A stretch of 64,000 nt of DNA from Schleiferia thermophila. GTDB taxonomy: Bacteria; Bacteroidota; Bacteroidia; Flavobacteriales; Schleiferiaceae. Below the pieces are notes generated by a model. It made no database searches and had not been told where the DNA came from. It worked only from the letters and a program-made list of their open reading frames with translations. The DNA lies in assembly GCF_003337435.1 (NCBI RefSeq), contig NZ_QPJS01000001.1, forward strand, positions 51,451-115,450, given 5' to 3'. Below are positions 8,664 to 18,904 of this stretch, piece after piece (within the stretch, counting starts at the first letter, position 1; each line of letters opens with the position of its first letter). Made by a program: the position numbers and the translations under genes.

Positions 8664-9685
8664 AGCATTAGTTTTTTCTTTATAATGTTTATAAACTCAG
8701 TTTTGTTTTCAATTACGAATTCTATCTCAAGAATTCCGATCAAGTGCCTGTAGGCCTGATAAAGTTCTTTTGGCAATTTTACTTTTTCTTTTTGTGTAAC
8801 AATGCAAAATAGATTAAATCTCATGCAATATTCCAAAATTTCAATCCACTTTGCCGGATCGATTGTCTGATGATCTTTGAATCGATAAATTTTTTTTACG
8901 CAAAATCCAAGCAATCGAACGGATTGGACCATCTGATCGGGGTTGGCTATTGTGCTCACTACTGCAACTTTTTGATGCGTTGGGTGCGGTAGAGCAGCTA
9001 TTGTATTGATAAAGGTACAAAAAAATACCGGAGACCCGGAGTATTTGGAGTGTATGGATTGCAATGCTTTTTTTCGCTGTATTGAAGCATCGGCAGGCGT
9101 CTTGGTGATGACTGTAACATCTACATTTTTCGCGCGTTCTTTGAGGTCTCTGAGGGTGCCTGCCGGAAAAAGACAGTCAGAAAAATAAGGTTTGTCCCAG
9201 GTGGTGAGCAATACAGAAACATCCGGATGTACTTTCCGATGCTGAAGTGCATCATCCAGGATAATGAGGTTCAGATCTGGATACATACCTTTTAGTTTGC
9301 GTATGCCTTCCAATCGATCTTCGCATACGGCTACAGGGACATCGGGAAAGTTTTGTTTGATGAGTAAAGGTTCGTCACCTACATCCTGGTAATCGTCCTC
9401 AGGCTCCACGATTCGAAATCCTTTGGTAGTCCGACCATAACCTCGCGACAATACAGCAATTTGGTATTCTGATGAAAGCAGTTGAATTAAGAGTTGCACC
9501 ATGGGAGTTTTGCCAGTACCCCCAAAAGAGAGATTCCCGACAGCAATTGTGCGGATTTCTTCAGGCTTTTCTGATAAAAGAATTTCAAGGTTAAAAAGAA
9601 TGTGCCTTAATTTGATTACCAAATAAATTGGCAAAACAAGCGGTATTAAAAGAATTCTTTTTATTGAAAAAATAATAGCTGACAA
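8660..9685 (-). CDS. lpxK: Tetraacyldisaccharide 4'-kinase LpxK
   Basis: LpxK phosphorylates the 4' position of the tetraacyldisaccharide lipid A precursor at the inner membrane. The 341-residue product has an N-terminal hydrophobic anchor (LIPLVLPIYLVIKLR), the Walker A-like AVGNLSFGGTGKTPMV, LSRGYGR, VGDEPLLIK, and DDALQHRKV, all typical of LpxK. It is the first gene of a minus-strand run and overlaps its downstream neighbour by ATGA. The gene shows that the organism makes lipid A. Confidence 0.95.
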   Translation of the reverse strand: MSAIIFSIKRILLIPLVLPIYLVIKLRHILFNLEILLSEKPEEIRTIAVGNLSFGGTGKTPMVQLLIQLLSSEYQIAVLSRGYGRTTKGFRIVEPEDDYQDVGDEPLLIKQNFPDVPVAVCEDRLEGIRKLKGMYPDLNLIILDDALQHRKVHPDVSVLLTTWDKPYFSDCLFPAGTLRDLKERAKNVDVTVITKTPADASIQRKKALQSIHSKYSGSPVFFCTFINTIAALPHPTHQKVAVVSTIANPDQMVQSVRLLGFCVKKIYRFKDHQTIDPAKWIEILEYCMRFNLFCIVTQKEKVKLPKELYQAYRHLIGILEIEFVIENKTEFINIIKKKLML

Positions 9686-9735
9686 TTGGTACTTTGTATA
9701 AAAAAATTAAATTTGACGCTGGTAGTTGCTTAGCT

Positions 9736-10125
9736 ATGACAAATAAAAAACAAATCATGGTCGTCAACGATGATCAGATTCAAAATCTCATTTGCCGAAA
9801 GGTTTTTACAATGAACATTCCAGATACTGAAGTCATTGATTTTGTCGATCCAGCGGAAGCATTCAACGCTATTGTCGAACAAAAAGCTGCTCCGAGATTT
9901 ATTTTGCTGGACGTGAATATGCCAGGCATGAGTGGATGGGATTTTATCGAGCGGCTCAAAGAAAAGGGATTAGAGTTTCCTATTGTGATGTTTACAGCTT
10001 CAGTAGACGAGGAGGACAGGGAAAAAGCCGCTGCCGCAAAAATGGTAAAAATGTTTCTGGACAAGCCTATGACTAAAGAAAAACTGCCGCTGCTAATACC
10101 ATTTTTGAATGGTCAGCAGCATTGA
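9736..10125 (+). CDS. Single-domain response regulator (receiver only)
   Basis: The 129-residue product is a CheY-like receiver with the acidic pair in MVVNDDQ, phospho-acceptor Asp in FILLDVNMPGMSG, Thr/Ser in MFTAS and Lys in FLDKPM. No output domain follows. The frame runs back to 9694, but ATG at 9736 begins just before the first beta strand and is preferred. No histidine kinase is adjacent, so the partner is encoded elsewhere. It is followed one base later by the DUF5686 gene, suggesting co-transcription. Confidence 0.9.
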   Translation: MTNKKQIMVVNDDQIQNLICRKVFTMNIPDTEVIDFVDPAEAFNAIVEQKAAPRFILLDVNMPGMSGWDFIERLKEKGLEFPIVMFTASVDEEDREKAAAAKMVKMFLDKPMTKEKLPLLIPFLNGQQH

Positions 10126-10126
10126 G

Positions 10127-12559
10127 ATGCGTCGTGCTTTTGTATTACTTACTTGTTTTTGTTTTGTTGTTTTAAAAGGAGCTTCCCAATATTTTTCGGG
10201 GACGCTTGTCGATGCATCTACAGGCGAAAGGCTGCCATTTGGCCATATCAGTAGCAGCGATTTCAAAAGGGGGGTTACAAGCGATATTGAAGGTCGTTTT
10301 GCCTTCAAACTTCTTCCGCAAGATACAGTGTTGATTATATCGTATGCCGGGTATCAGCGTAAGGAAATTGACATCCGGCACTATACATGTTCATCCAATT
10401 GTGTTATTTCTCTTAAACCTACACCCCAAGTATTAGGTGAGGTGAATGTTTTTCCAGGTGAAAATCCTGCCCTTCGTATCATTCGACAAGCCTCTTCTCG
10501 CAGAAAAGAAAATGATCCGGAGAACCTTGAATCGTTTAGCTACAAGGCGTACAACAAGTTCATAATGTCATTTGACACCAATGATCTAAAAACTATTACC
10601 GATTCACTTACACCTGATAAAATAGATTCATTTGCATTAAAAGCTATCGAATTAGCCGGAAAACAGTACCTTTTTCTTTCGGAATCTGTATCCGAAAGAC
10701 GCTATCTCAGGCCAAATAAAGTAAATGAAACAGTTATTGCTTCCAGGATTTCTGGCCTAAAAAACCCACTCTTTAGCATCTTAGCTACTCAACTGCAGAG
10801 CTTTACATTTTACAAGGATGAATTTGAGCTCTTTAACATCACACTGGACAATCCCCTGTCGCCAAAAGCTGAAAGACAATACTTCTATTTAATTGAAGAT
10901 ACCTTGTACAACTTGCCCAATGCGGATACTACCTTCATTATTTCATTCAGACCGCGTCCTAGTCACGAGCATAAAGGAATGAAAGGACTTCTCTACATTG
11001 CTACTCCCGATTATGCAATATCCAATGTAATAGCATCTCCGGGCAAGGAGCAAAATTTCAACGTATCCATACAGCAATTGTACGAAAAGATAGAGGGAAG
11101 ATGGTTTCCTATGCAATTGAACAGCGATTTTAAAATTTTAAATGTGGCAGTCAATGGGTTGCATTTGTATGGTCGAATGCGCTCCTATCACAGCTACGTG
11201 AATCTCTCCCCAGGGCTCAAGTTTAAAGATTTCAGAAGCATCGATATCCGAATAAATCCGGATGCTGCTGAAAAGGATTCGGTATTTTGGAGTCAATTTC
11301 GCGTTCACCCACTCACAGAAATGGAACAACGCACATACGAAGTCATTGATTCACTGGGAGATGCGCTGAACCTGGATAGAAGATTGCTCTGGCTAAAGGC
11401 TTTTACAGAGGGTAAGATAAGGGTAAAATTTATCGATCTTGAATTGGATAGGATACTCAGCTTCAATCTTTTTGAAGGATTAAGAACAGGAATCGGTCTA
11501 TCGACCAACGAACGCTTTCATCCGCGATTTACAGCCGGAGGTTTTGCCGGCTATGGATGGGGGGATCGCATTTGGAAATTTGGCTACAAAGCATCATATC
11601 AGCTATATCAGCCTTACAATGTGGTAATCGGTGCAGGATATTCATATGATATGATGGAAGCCGGCCAGCCATTTTTTGCCTTTTCTACCCGTAGAAATGT
11701 GTTGGAGTCAGCTGCCAGAAAATTTTATGCGACCGGCTGGGATTATGTTTCATCAGCCTTTGGCTATGCAGCATGGGAGTGGACGCCGAGATTTAAAAAT
11801 CAAATACGGTACGTTAGAGAATTTAGAAAGCATGGTCAGGACTACTACTTTTACTATCCCGAAAAGGACATTGCACAATTTACCAACGGTCTTGCTATAC
11901 ATTTTCTGGAATCTTCTATGGAGTTTGCTCCAAACGATGTAGTTACCGAAACCTTTCTTGGGCGACAAACCATACGATTCACCTATCCACGCTACTACTT
12001 TACCTGGATGCAATCGATAACTTCTATCCCTGGAGAGCTTCAGTTTGCAAAGTTGGATTTCAAAATATTGCATCGCTGGGGAAGAATGCGAACGGGATAT
12101 CTGTATGCCGAAGTGTCGGGCGGTCATGTATCGGGCGGGGCGCCTTACGGATACCTCTACACCGGGCGAGCTAATCTCTACAATGGTGAAAGCGACAGAT
12201 TCAGGCGATTTTCACTTGCCGACCGTAGCAGTTTTGAAACCATGCTGTTTAATGAGTATCTGATGGACACATACCTTCAGACTTTTCTGAGGTATGATAC
12301 CCGGAATATGCTCTTCGGAAGAAAACCCAATCGGCCGCATCTTGAAGTTGTGTATAGAGTTTTGTATGGATTGCAATCTCAGGCAGATGTGCACTTCCTG
12401 GTAAACACTTCAGCTCCCAGGGGGATATTTCAGGAGGTGGGATTGGAGCTCAACCGTGTACTGTCCAATCTGGGTGTGGGGATGTATTACAGAATTTCCC
12501 CGGTCAACACCACGATGCCAGGAATGTCTGCCTTCTTACTGAAGTTAACCAATAAATAA
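10127..12559 (+). CDS. DUF5686 outer-membrane protein with carboxypeptidase-like regulatory domain
   Basis: After a signal peptide (MRRAFVLLTCFCFVVLKGASQ) there is a carboxypeptidase D regulatory-like/CNA-B fold (FSGTLVDASTGERLPFGHISS...GVTSDIEGRFAF) of about 80 residues. A long DUF5686 region follows, ending in alternating hydrophobic strands typical of a beta-barrel. Such proteins are common in Bacteroidota and are placed at the outer membrane; their function is not established. ATG at 10127 is chosen over 10109 because it gives a clean signal peptide and follows the receiver gene stop by one base. Length is 810 residues. Confidence 0.85.
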   Translation: MRRAFVLLTCFCFVVLKGASQYFSGTLVDASTGERLPFGHISSSDFKRGVTSDIEGRFAFKLLPQDTVLIISYAGYQRKEIDIRHYTCSSNCVISLKPTPQVLGEVNVFPGENPALRIIRQASSRRKENDPENLESFSYKAYNKFIMSFDTNDLKTITDSLTPDKIDSFALKAIELAGKQYLFLSESVSERRYLRPNKVNETVIASRISGLKNPLFSILATQLQSFTFYKDEFELFNITLDNPLSPKAERQYFYLIEDTLYNLPNADTTFIISFRPRPSHEHKGMKGLLYIATPDYAISNVIASPGKEQNFNVSIQQLYEKIEGRWFPMQLNSDFKILNVAVNGLHLYGRMRSYHSYVNLSPGLKFKDFRSIDIRINPDAAEKDSVFWSQFRVHPLTEMEQRTYEVIDSLGDALNLDRRLLWLKAFTEGKIRVKFIDLELDRILSFNLFEGLRTGIGLSTNERFHPRFTAGGFAGYGWGDRIWKFGYKASYQLYQPYNVVIGAGYSYDMMEAGQPFFAFSTRRNVLESAARKFYATGWDYVSSAFGYAAWEWTPRFKNQIRYVREFRKHGQDYYFYYPEKDIAQFTNGLAIHFLESSMEFAPNDVVTETFLGRQTIRFTYPRYYFTWMQSITSIPGELQFAKLDFKILHRWGRMRTGYLYAEVSGGHVSGGAPYGYLYTGRANLYNGESDRFRRFSLADRSSFETMLFNEYLMDTYLQTFLRYDTRNMLFGRKPNRPHLEVVYRVLYGLQSQADVHFLVNTSAPRGIFQEVGLELNRVLSNLGVGMYYRISPVNTTMPGMSAFLLKLTNK

Positions 12560-12629
12560 AATCTGATTTACAACTGACTTTTGTGTATTGAGTAAGAGAA
12601 GTCAGTATATACTTTTATTCCACCAAACG

Positions 12630-14174
12630 ATGAGTACTCGTACCAATGCTTTGAAAGCTGATATATCGGCCAGCATAGTCGTTTTTTTCGTCGCGCTACC
12701 CATTTGTCTGGGTATTGCCATGGCCTCCGGAGTACCTTTGATGTCGGGGATTTTGTCGGGTGTGGTCGGAGGTGTTCTCGTAGGACTGCTAAGCGATAGC
12801 AAGGTTGGGGTTAGTGGTCCTGCTGCTGGTCTTGTAGCGATCATACTCAGTGGTGTAGCTTCTTTGGGGTCATTTGAATCCTTTTTGATTAGCGTATTGA
12901 TTGCAGGTGGTCTGCAGATTGTTTTGGGGGTATTTAAGCTCGGCAGTTTGGTATATTTTATTCCCAACGCTGTGATAAAAGGAATGTTGGCAGCTATAGG
13001 AATCATTATCATATGTAAAGAATTGCCCTATGCCGTTGGTTGGGCAGCAGATGTACAAGGAAATGAAAACTTTTTTCAGTTCACTGGCGAAATCTCATTT
13101 TCGGATCTTTTACATGCATTTGAATTTGTCAGTTTCGGCTCAATTTTTATTTCTATCATCAGTCTATTCGTATTGGTGATTTGGGATAAATATCTCTTGA
13201 AAAAACACTTTATTTTTACCTATATACAGGGCCCTTTATTTGTCATTATATTGAGTGTATTTATACATTTTCTTTCTAAAAAAGGCGCATTACCATTTAC
13301 ATTGAACCCTGGTGAGTTGGTATCTATTCCATCAATAAACGGACTATATGATTTGCCTTCCATTTTTATTCCTCCGGATTTCTCTTCGTTTTTCAAAAAG
13401 GAAACCATTTCGATTGGATTTTTTCTGGCCTTGATAGCCAGTGTGGAAACATTGCTATGTGTAGAAGCCACCGATAAGCTGGATCCACTCAGGAGGATGA
13501 CCAATCCAAACAGAGAACTGATAGCTCAAGGAGCAGGTAACATTGTGGCAGGTCTGGTAGGTGCTTTACCCATTACTCAAGTGATTATAAGAAGCTCTGC
13601 CAACATTGAATTTGGCGCAAAAACTAAATTGTCGGCGATACTACATGGATTTTGGTTGCTTTTAGCTGTGGTATTTTTGGCCGATATGCTCAACATGATC
13701 CCCTTGGCTTCGCTGGCAGTTGTTTTAATGCGCATCGGATACAAGCTTGCAGAGCCTTCCGCCTTTACGGAAATGTATAAAAAAGGAAAGGAACATTTTG
13801 TTCCGTTTATGGCTACTGTGATGGGTGTTGTATTCTTTGACCTGCTTATTGGTGTGGCACTTGGGGTGCTGGTATCAATGTTTTATTTATTGAACAATGA
13901 CTATAAAAATCCATTTACAATCGTCATTGGCGACGATGATAAGTTTCATATTGAAATGGCCGAACAAGTAACATTTTTAAACAAAGCATCTGTAAAAAAT
14001 CTATTGGCAAAAATGCCCGAAAATGCTTCTGTAATCATTGATTTATCCAGATCAAAATATATTCATCAAGATGTGCTTGAATCAATAGAAGATTTCAGAT
14101 TGCAAGCCAATTCTAAAAAAATAGATCTCATTGTAGTGGGAGATGATTTACACCTGAACAAAAAACTAGCCTAA
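12630..14174 (+). CDS. SulP-family anion transporter
   Basis: The 514-residue protein has about ten to twelve membrane segments and SulP landmarks: ALPICLGIAMASGVPLMSGILSG near the N-terminus, GVSGPAAG, and a post-membrane region IEFGAKTKLSAILHG. The C-terminal 90 residues (VTFLNKASVKNLL...SVIIDLSRSKYIHQDVLE) form a STAS-like domain. SulP proteins move sulfate, bicarbonate or other anions across the inner membrane; the substrate is not determinable here. A TTG at 12588 would add 14 residues, but ATG at 12630 matches the family N-terminus better. Confidence 0.9.
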   Translation: MSTRTNALKADISASIVVFFVALPICLGIAMASGVPLMSGILSGVVGGVLVGLLSDSKVGVSGPAAGLVAIILSGVASLGSFESFLISVLIAGGLQIVLGVFKLGSLVYFIPNAVIKGMLAAIGIIIICKELPYAVGWAADVQGNENFFQFTGEISFSDLLHAFEFVSFGSIFISIISLFVLVIWDKYLLKKHFIFTYIQGPLFVIILSVFIHFLSKKGALPFTLNPGELVSIPSINGLYDLPSIFIPPDFSSFFKKETISIGFFLALIASVETLLCVEATDKLDPLRRMTNPNRELIAQGAGNIVAGLVGALPITQVIIRSSANIEFGAKTKLSAILHGFWLLLAVVFLADMLNMIPLASLAVVLMRIGYKLAEPSAFTEMYKKGKEHFVPFMATVMGVVFFDLLIGVALGVLVSMFYLLNNDYKNPFTIVIGDDDKFHIEMAEQVTFLNKASVKNLLAKMPENASVIIDLSRSKYIHQDVLESIEDFRLQANSKKIDLIVVGDDLHLNKKLA

Positions 14175-14340
14175 AAGCAGGTTTATTTTGCTCTTTTACA
14201 TAAGTCATCATCATTGAGAATGAGCTATTACATCTGCATATTTTGGGAGCTTTTTCCACAAAAAAATTTGACAACTTTTGAAAATAAGTCAGATTTTTAT
14301 AATCGAGTAGATTTTTAATGATTTGGTAACAAAGAAAAAA

Positions 14341-14348
14341 TACATTTG
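14341..14348 (+). promoter_or_regulatory. Candidate -7 promoter box (TACATTTG)
   Basis: TACATTTG matches TAnnTTTG and lies 16 bases before the lipoprotein start at 14364. A TTTG at 14322-14325 is upstream, but the 15-base gap is shorter than the usual 17-23. Confidence 0.5.
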
Positions 14349-14363
14349 TAGAAAATCCATTCG

Positions 14364-14948
14364 ATGAAAATCAAAATTGGACTAATCGTATTGTCTATTG
14401 TAATGGTATCCTGTCTGAAAGACAGAATACTTCCTTTGGCCCCGGGAGGTGATCCGCCACCTCCGCCGTTAGCCGATACCGTCAAAGTGCTGACTGAAGG
14501 CGTACTGCGCATCAATGAGTTGGTGGCCAGCGGAAGTACCCTGCCCGATGAATTTGGTCAAAACAACGACTGGGTTGAAATTTTTAATCCGGCATTCAAC
14601 AAATGGGTCATGCTGGAAGGAGGGAAAACGTTTCTAAGCGACAGTAAAAATAATCCGACCAAATATGCAGTACAAAAGGACTGGTATATTCCTCCACGTG
14701 GGTTTTTAATACTTTTCTGCAATTCAAGAGGTGTTGAAAATCAGTCCATCAATACTTCATTTGGACTTTCTTCTTCCGGTGAAGACTTTGTTATTGCCTA
14801 CCGCAGCAATCCGGGAGAAACCTTGGTAATAGTGGATCAGATGACTTATACACCGTATGATTTTACCCGGTCTATTGGTCTACGACCCGATGGAGTAGGT
14901 ACTACATATTTTGAGATGATCATGACACCAGGTGCACCCAACCAATAA
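14364..14948 (+). CDS. Lamin-tail-domain lipoprotein
   Basis: The product starts with a lipoprotein signal (MKIKIGLIVLSIVMVSC), followed by a proline-rich linker (GGDPPPPPL) and a lamin-tail-like beta domain: LRINELVASGSTLPDEFGQNNDWVEIFNP and PRGFLILFCNS are its usual first strand and core. Bacterial lamin-tail domains are surface or envelope modules of unknown ligand. It is 194 residues long, with the domain ending close to the C-terminus. A likely promoter box sits directly upstream. The SdiA-regulated-like gene follows 23 bases later. Confidence 0.8.
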   Translation: MKIKIGLIVLSIVMVSCLKDRILPLAPGGDPPPPPLADTVKVLTEGVLRINELVASGSTLPDEFGQNNDWVEIFNPAFNKWVMLEGGKTFLSDSKNNPTKYAVQKDWYIPPRGFLILFCNSRGVENQSINTSFGLSSSGEDFVIAYRSNPGETLVIVDQMTYTPYDFTRSIGLRPDGVGTTYFEMIMTPGAPNQ

Positions 14949-14971
14949 GTATTTCTATTAATAATAGGTAA

Positions 14972-15700
14972 ATGAACGGAAAAAAATTTCTATCAATAGC
15001 CATTGCGTGGATTGCAATACTGATTTGTACAGGGCAAAAAATTAATGCAGTTAAAATCAAACCTTTCCTTTCGCATTATATTGAAGTTTCAGAACCCAGC
15101 GATTTAGTCTATTACCCGGAGAACAACAGTTTCTTCATCGTAAGTGATAACGGGGAGCTGTATGAGACATCGCTCAACGGTAAAATTTTGAGAAAAGCCC
15201 CTATAGATGGAGTTGATTTTGAAGCTATAACTTTAGTGGACAATTACCTGTATGTGGTGGAAGAGCGCCATAGGAATGTGCTGAAAATTGACCCCAAATC
15301 CCTTGAAGTGGTTCAAACAATCTATATCCCCTATGCCGGGGGCAGAAACAAGAGTTTCGAATCCATCGCATATATACCCGATATGGAAAAATTTATTCTG
15401 ATTACTGAAAAAGATCCCATCATCATCATGGAATTTGACCAAAATTTCAATAAAATAAACATGACAAGATTTACAGGTGCCCGCGATATCTCCTCAGCTA
15501 CGTATCATTTGGGCTACTTGTATTTTCTCAGCGATGAAGACCGCACTATTTTTAAAATAAAACCAACCAACTACGATATCTTAAAAGCGTGGAAAATTCC
15601 TGTTATTAATCCAGAAGGGATCGTAGTGATGCCTGATCACACCTTTCGGATTCTCAGCGATGACCGTGAGAAAATGTATTATTTCAAAAATCCCGACTGA
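14972..15700 (+). CDS. SdiA-regulated-domain (YjiK-like) exported protein
   Basis: The 242-residue product has a signal peptide (IAIAWIAILICTGQKINA), then repeated beta-propeller-like motifs (EPSDLVYYPENNSFFIVSDNGELYET, VDFEAITLVDNYLYVVEE, NPEGIVVMPDHTFRILSDD) typical of the SdiA-regulated domain family. These act in the periplasm or at the surface, but no biochemical role is established. The stop overlaps the porin start by one base (TGATG), so the two genes are probably co-expressed. Confidence 0.8.
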   Translation: MNGKKFLSIAIAWIAILICTGQKINAVKIKPFLSHYIEVSEPSDLVYYPENNSFFIVSDNGELYETSLNGKILRKAPIDGVDFEAITLVDNYLYVVEERHRNVLKIDPKSLEVVQTIYIPYAGGRNKSFESIAYIPDMEKFILITEKDPIIIMEFDQNFNKINMTRFTGARDISSATYHLGYLYFLSDEDRTIFKIKPTNYDILKAWKIPVINPEGIVVMPDHTFRILSDDREKMYYFKNPD

Positions 15701-16881
15701 TGAAGGTATTTCTACGCTTCTTTGGCATTTGCGTTTTGTGGTTCCCCGGATTGAGCTCAGGTCAGATTACCATGACCAACGGCGACCATACCATAGAGAT
15801 TACAGGATCGATATCCACCTATTACAATCACAGGTTTATGAAGGAGGGGGAACTCAACCTTCGAAAAAACAGATTTAGGTTGCGCGATGCCCAATTGCAG
15901 ATCGAAGGCCGCTATAAAAAAACGATAGAATACGAACTGCAAGTAGACTTTTCGGACATTGGCCAATCGCTCACTGGAGTAATAGATCCTGAAAACCCTG
16001 GAATTATGGATGCCTACGTGCATTATAAAGGACTTGGTATTGTTGATCTTACGTTTGGATACACAAAACTGCCCTATTCGCGCTCCTCTCTGGTGCCTTT
16101 TGTATATACCCCCTATTGGCAGCGGGCCGAAATTGTAAGAGGAGATATTTTTTCAAGAAGGGATATCGGGGTTTCTCTCAGCAAGACCTTCTGGAGGCAA
16201 AGAGTCAAAATTGAAGGTGGCATCTACAACGGTCTGGGAGAGCTCAGTTTACGAGGCGATAATGACCCTTCGGGCAATCTGGAATATATCGGAAGGGCTG
16301 AAGTTGCATATCCCTCCAGATTCCGCTATCGGGATATAGACGATCGAATTACTCCTGTACCCATGTTTGCAGCGGGATTTAATGCCCGATATACCGATAA
16401 GTCGCAACCGGTAGGCAACAGAACCCTTCCCGGAGGAGCCGGTGGAGAGTACAATGTTAAAGTCATTGACGGAAAGAAATATGTGTATGGATTTGACCTT
16501 GCCTTTCAGTGGATGGGATTCTCGGCTCAATATGAATTTCATTATTACAGGGCCACACCCCGTGATTCAAACAACTTTATGCTCATGGGCTTGCCCAAAT
16601 GGCAGACTGGAGGGTTCTTTCAGGGCGGTGGGATGTACGGACAGTTAAACTATTTTTCCAAACCCCTGAAATCCATATTCTCAGTGCGCTATGAAGAGCT
16701 AATGCTCAACGATTTGATTGCAGGTAAAATGGTTCGCTTTGGTGGAGCTTATGCCTTTCAGCTAAACGGTTGGAAATCCATGATTAAAGTGCAATATTGG
16801 CTCATCGACCAGGAAGATCCTCTGGACCCACTCAGATGGACTTCGCAAGTCCGGCTCGGATGGCAATATTTGTTTCAGTGA
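15700..16881 (+). CDS. OprP/OprO-type outer-membrane porin
   Basis: A signal peptide (VFLRFFGICVLWFPGLSSGQ) precedes a beta-barrel with the porin O/P N-terminal pattern (RFRLRDAQLQIEGRYKKTIEYELQVDFS) and alternating strands to a terminal aromatic residue (WQYLFQ), as expected for outer-membrane insertion. Length is 393 residues. OprP relatives favour phosphate or polyphosphate, but specificity cannot be read here. It is translationally coupled to the upstream SdiA-regulated-like gene. Confidence 0.85.
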   Translation: MKVFLRFFGICVLWFPGLSSGQITMTNGDHTIEITGSISTYYNHRFMKEGELNLRKNRFRLRDAQLQIEGRYKKTIEYELQVDFSDIGQSLTGVIDPENPGIMDAYVHYKGLGIVDLTFGYTKLPYSRSSLVPFVYTPYWQRAEIVRGDIFSRRDIGVSLSKTFWRQRVKIEGGIYNGLGELSLRGDNDPSGNLEYIGRAEVAYPSRFRYRDIDDRITPVPMFAAGFNARYTDKSQPVGNRTLPGGAGGEYNVKVIDGKKYVYGFDLAFQWMGFSAQYEFHYYRATPRDSNNFMLMGLPKWQTGGFFQGGGMYGQLNYFSKPLKSIFSVRYEELMLNDLIAGKMVRFGGAYAFQLNGWKSMIKVQYWLIDQEDPLDPLRWTSQVRLGWQYLFQ

Positions 16882-16918
16882 TGGACTGTTTCTGCGCATT
16901 TAATTGTATGATTTTCTA

Positions 16919-16926
16919 TACTTTTG
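16919..16926 (+). promoter_or_regulatory. Candidate -7 promoter box (TACTTTTG) for thrS-infC-rpmI-rplT
   Basis: TACTTTTG matches TAnnTTTG and is followed by GCAGC, as in the str promoter at 38178. It lies 19 bases before the chosen thrS start. The TTG at 16904-16906 is only 12 bases away, so the -33 element is uncertain. Confidence 0.5.
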
Positions 16927-16945
16927 CAGCCGCTTAAATGAGCAA

Positions 16946-18886
16946 ATGATAGAAATAATATTCCCCGACGGAAACAAAAAAACATTTGAACAAGGCATCA
17001 CAGCGCTGCAAATCGCTGAAAACATCAGCAACCAATTGGCTAAAAAAGTGCTTTCCGCACAGCTTAATGGAAAAACTATAGAATTGAATGAACCGCTGTA
17101 CGAGGGTGGACAGATAAAATTTTTTACCTGGGATGACGATGCGGGAAAAAGAGCCTTCTGGCATTCTTCAGCCCACCTGCTGGCACAGGCCATTTTGGAT
17201 TTTTATCCAAAGGCTAAACTGACCATCGGTCCCCCGATCGAAAACGGTTTTTACTACGACATAGATTTTGGGGAGGAAGACTTCGGAGAGTCTGATTTTG
17301 AAAAAATTGAAAAACAAATTCTCAGGCGTGCTCAGGAAAAAGCTGAGTTCAAAATGCGCAAAGTCTCCAAAACCGATGCATTGGCCTTCTACAAAGACAA
17401 TCCATATAAAACCGAGCTCATCGAAAATCTGGAAGACGGCTCAATTACTTTTTGTGACCACAGCGATTTCACCGATTTGTGCCGGGGAGGACATATTCCC
17501 AATACCGGATTGGTAAAAGCAGTAAAAATACTCAACGCAGCAGGCGCCTACTGGAGAGGTAATGAAAAAAACAAACAGCTCACCAGGGTCTATGGAATAT
17601 CCTTCCCCAAACAATCAATGCTCGACGAATACCTCCAAAAACTCGAAGAAGCTAAAAAGCGCGACCATAGAAAACTTGGTGCCGAGCTGGAATTGTTTGC
17701 CTTTAGTCAACGGGTCGGAAAGGGCTTGCCTTTATGGCTTCCGAAAGGCGCTGCTTTGAGAGAGCGATTGGTAAAATTTCTCCAGGATGCACAAAAAAAA
17801 GCCGGATACCTCCAGGTCATTACTCCACATATCGGGCATAAAGATCTCTATGTGTGCTCCGGACACTATGCCAAATACGGCAAGGACAGTTTTCAACCCA
17901 TCACAACACCGGAAGAAGGAGAAGAATTTCTCCTGAAACCGATGAACTGTCCTCATCATTGCGAAATTTACAAAGTAAAACCTCGCTCTTACAAAGATTT
18001 ACCACTCCGGCTTGCAGAGTTTGGCACCGTGTACCGATACGAACAAAGCGGTGAGCTTCACGGCCTAACCCGTGTAAGGGGATTTACCCAGGATGATGCG
18101 CACATCTTCTGCACAGCAGACCAGCTGAAAGACGAGTTTAAGAAAGTAATTGACCTGGTGCTCTACATCTTCAAGGCATTGGATTTCAATGACTACAAAG
18201 CCCAGATTTCACTTCGTGATCCCGAAAATCCTGACAAATACATTGGCTCCGAAGAAAACTGGAAAAAAGCAGAACATGCCATTATCGAAGCTGCAGCAGA
18301 AAAAGGTCTTCCCACAATAATGGAATATGGTGAGGCCGCTTTTTATGGCCCTAAACTCGATTTTATGGTAAAAGATGCTCTGGGCAGAATGTGGCAGTTA
18401 GGCACCATTCAGGTCGACTACAATCTGCCGGAACGTTTTGAGCTGGAATACAAAGGAGCCGACAACCAAATGCACCGACCTGTGATGATACACAGAGCAC
18501 CTTTTGGCTCTCTGGAACGTTTTGTCGCAGTCTTGCTTGAGCACTGTGCAGGCAATTTTCCGATTTGGCTCACTCCGGAGCAGGTCCGAATACTTCCCGT
18601 TAGCGAAAAATATCACAATTATGCATCCCAGGTATTGCAGCAACTGGAAGCTCATAACATAAGAGCCTCCATAGACGAGCGAAATGAAAAAATCGGACGA
18701 AAAATTCGCGATGCAGAAGTAGCAAAAGTACCCTACATGGCCATTGCAGGTGAAATAGAACAAGAACAGAACAACCTGAACATCCGTAAACACGGAGGCT
18801 ACAATCTGGGACCAATGGACGTGATTACTTTTGTCCAATACATAGAAGAAGAAATTAAAAAACTCATACCCGAATTTAATAATTAA
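16946..18886 (+). CDS. thrS: Threonyl-tRNA synthetase
   Basis: ThrRS attaches threonine to tRNA-Thr. The 646-residue protein has the full domain order: TGS domain ([16 protein letters not shown]), editing domain with [10 protein letters not shown] and the downstream [10 protein letters not shown], class II catalytic core with [10 protein letters not shown] and [13 protein letters not shown], motif 3 ([20 protein letters not shown]), and the C-terminal anticodon-binding domain. The frame extends to 16904, but ATG at 16946 matches the family start and leaves room for the promoter box. It heads the thrS-infC-rpmI-rplT operon. Confidence 0.97.
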   Translation: MIEIIFPDGNKKTFEQGITALQIAENISNQLAKKVLSAQLNGKTIELNEPLYEGGQIKFFTWDDDAGKRAFWHSSAHLLAQAILDFYPKAKLTIGPPIENGFYYDIDFGEEDFGESDFEKIEKQILRRAQEKAEFKMRKVSKTDALAFYKDNPYKTELIENLEDGSITFCDHSDFTDLCRGGHIPNTGLVKAVKILNAAGAYWRGNEKNKQLTRVYGISFPKQSMLDEYLQKLEEAKKRDHRKLGAELELFAFSQRVGKGLPLWLPKGAALRERLVKFLQDAQKKAGYLQVITPHIGHKDLYVCSGHYAKYGKDSFQPITTPEEGEEFLLKPMNCPHHCEIYKVKPRSYKDLPLRLAEFGTVYRYEQSGELHGLTRVRGFTQDDAHIFCTADQLKDEFKKVIDLVLYIFKALDFNDYKAQISLRDPENPDKYIGSEENWKKAEHAIIEAAAEKGLPTIMEYGEAAFYGPKLDFMVKDALGRMWQLGTIQVDYNLPERFELEYKGADNQMHRPVMIHRAPFGSLERFVAVLLEHCAGNFPIWLTPEQVRILPVSEKYHNYASQVLQQLEAHNIRASIDERNEKIGRKIRDAEVAKVPYMAIAGEIEQEQNNLNIRKHGGYNLGPMDVITFVQYIEEEIKKLIPEFNN

Positions 18887-18904
18887 AAACCCAATCCAAT
18901 ACGA

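Noticed and set aside
16904..16945. Longer ThrS start at 16904
   Set aside because: The extra residues precede the conserved TGS-domain start and overlap the promoter-like box at 16919-16926.
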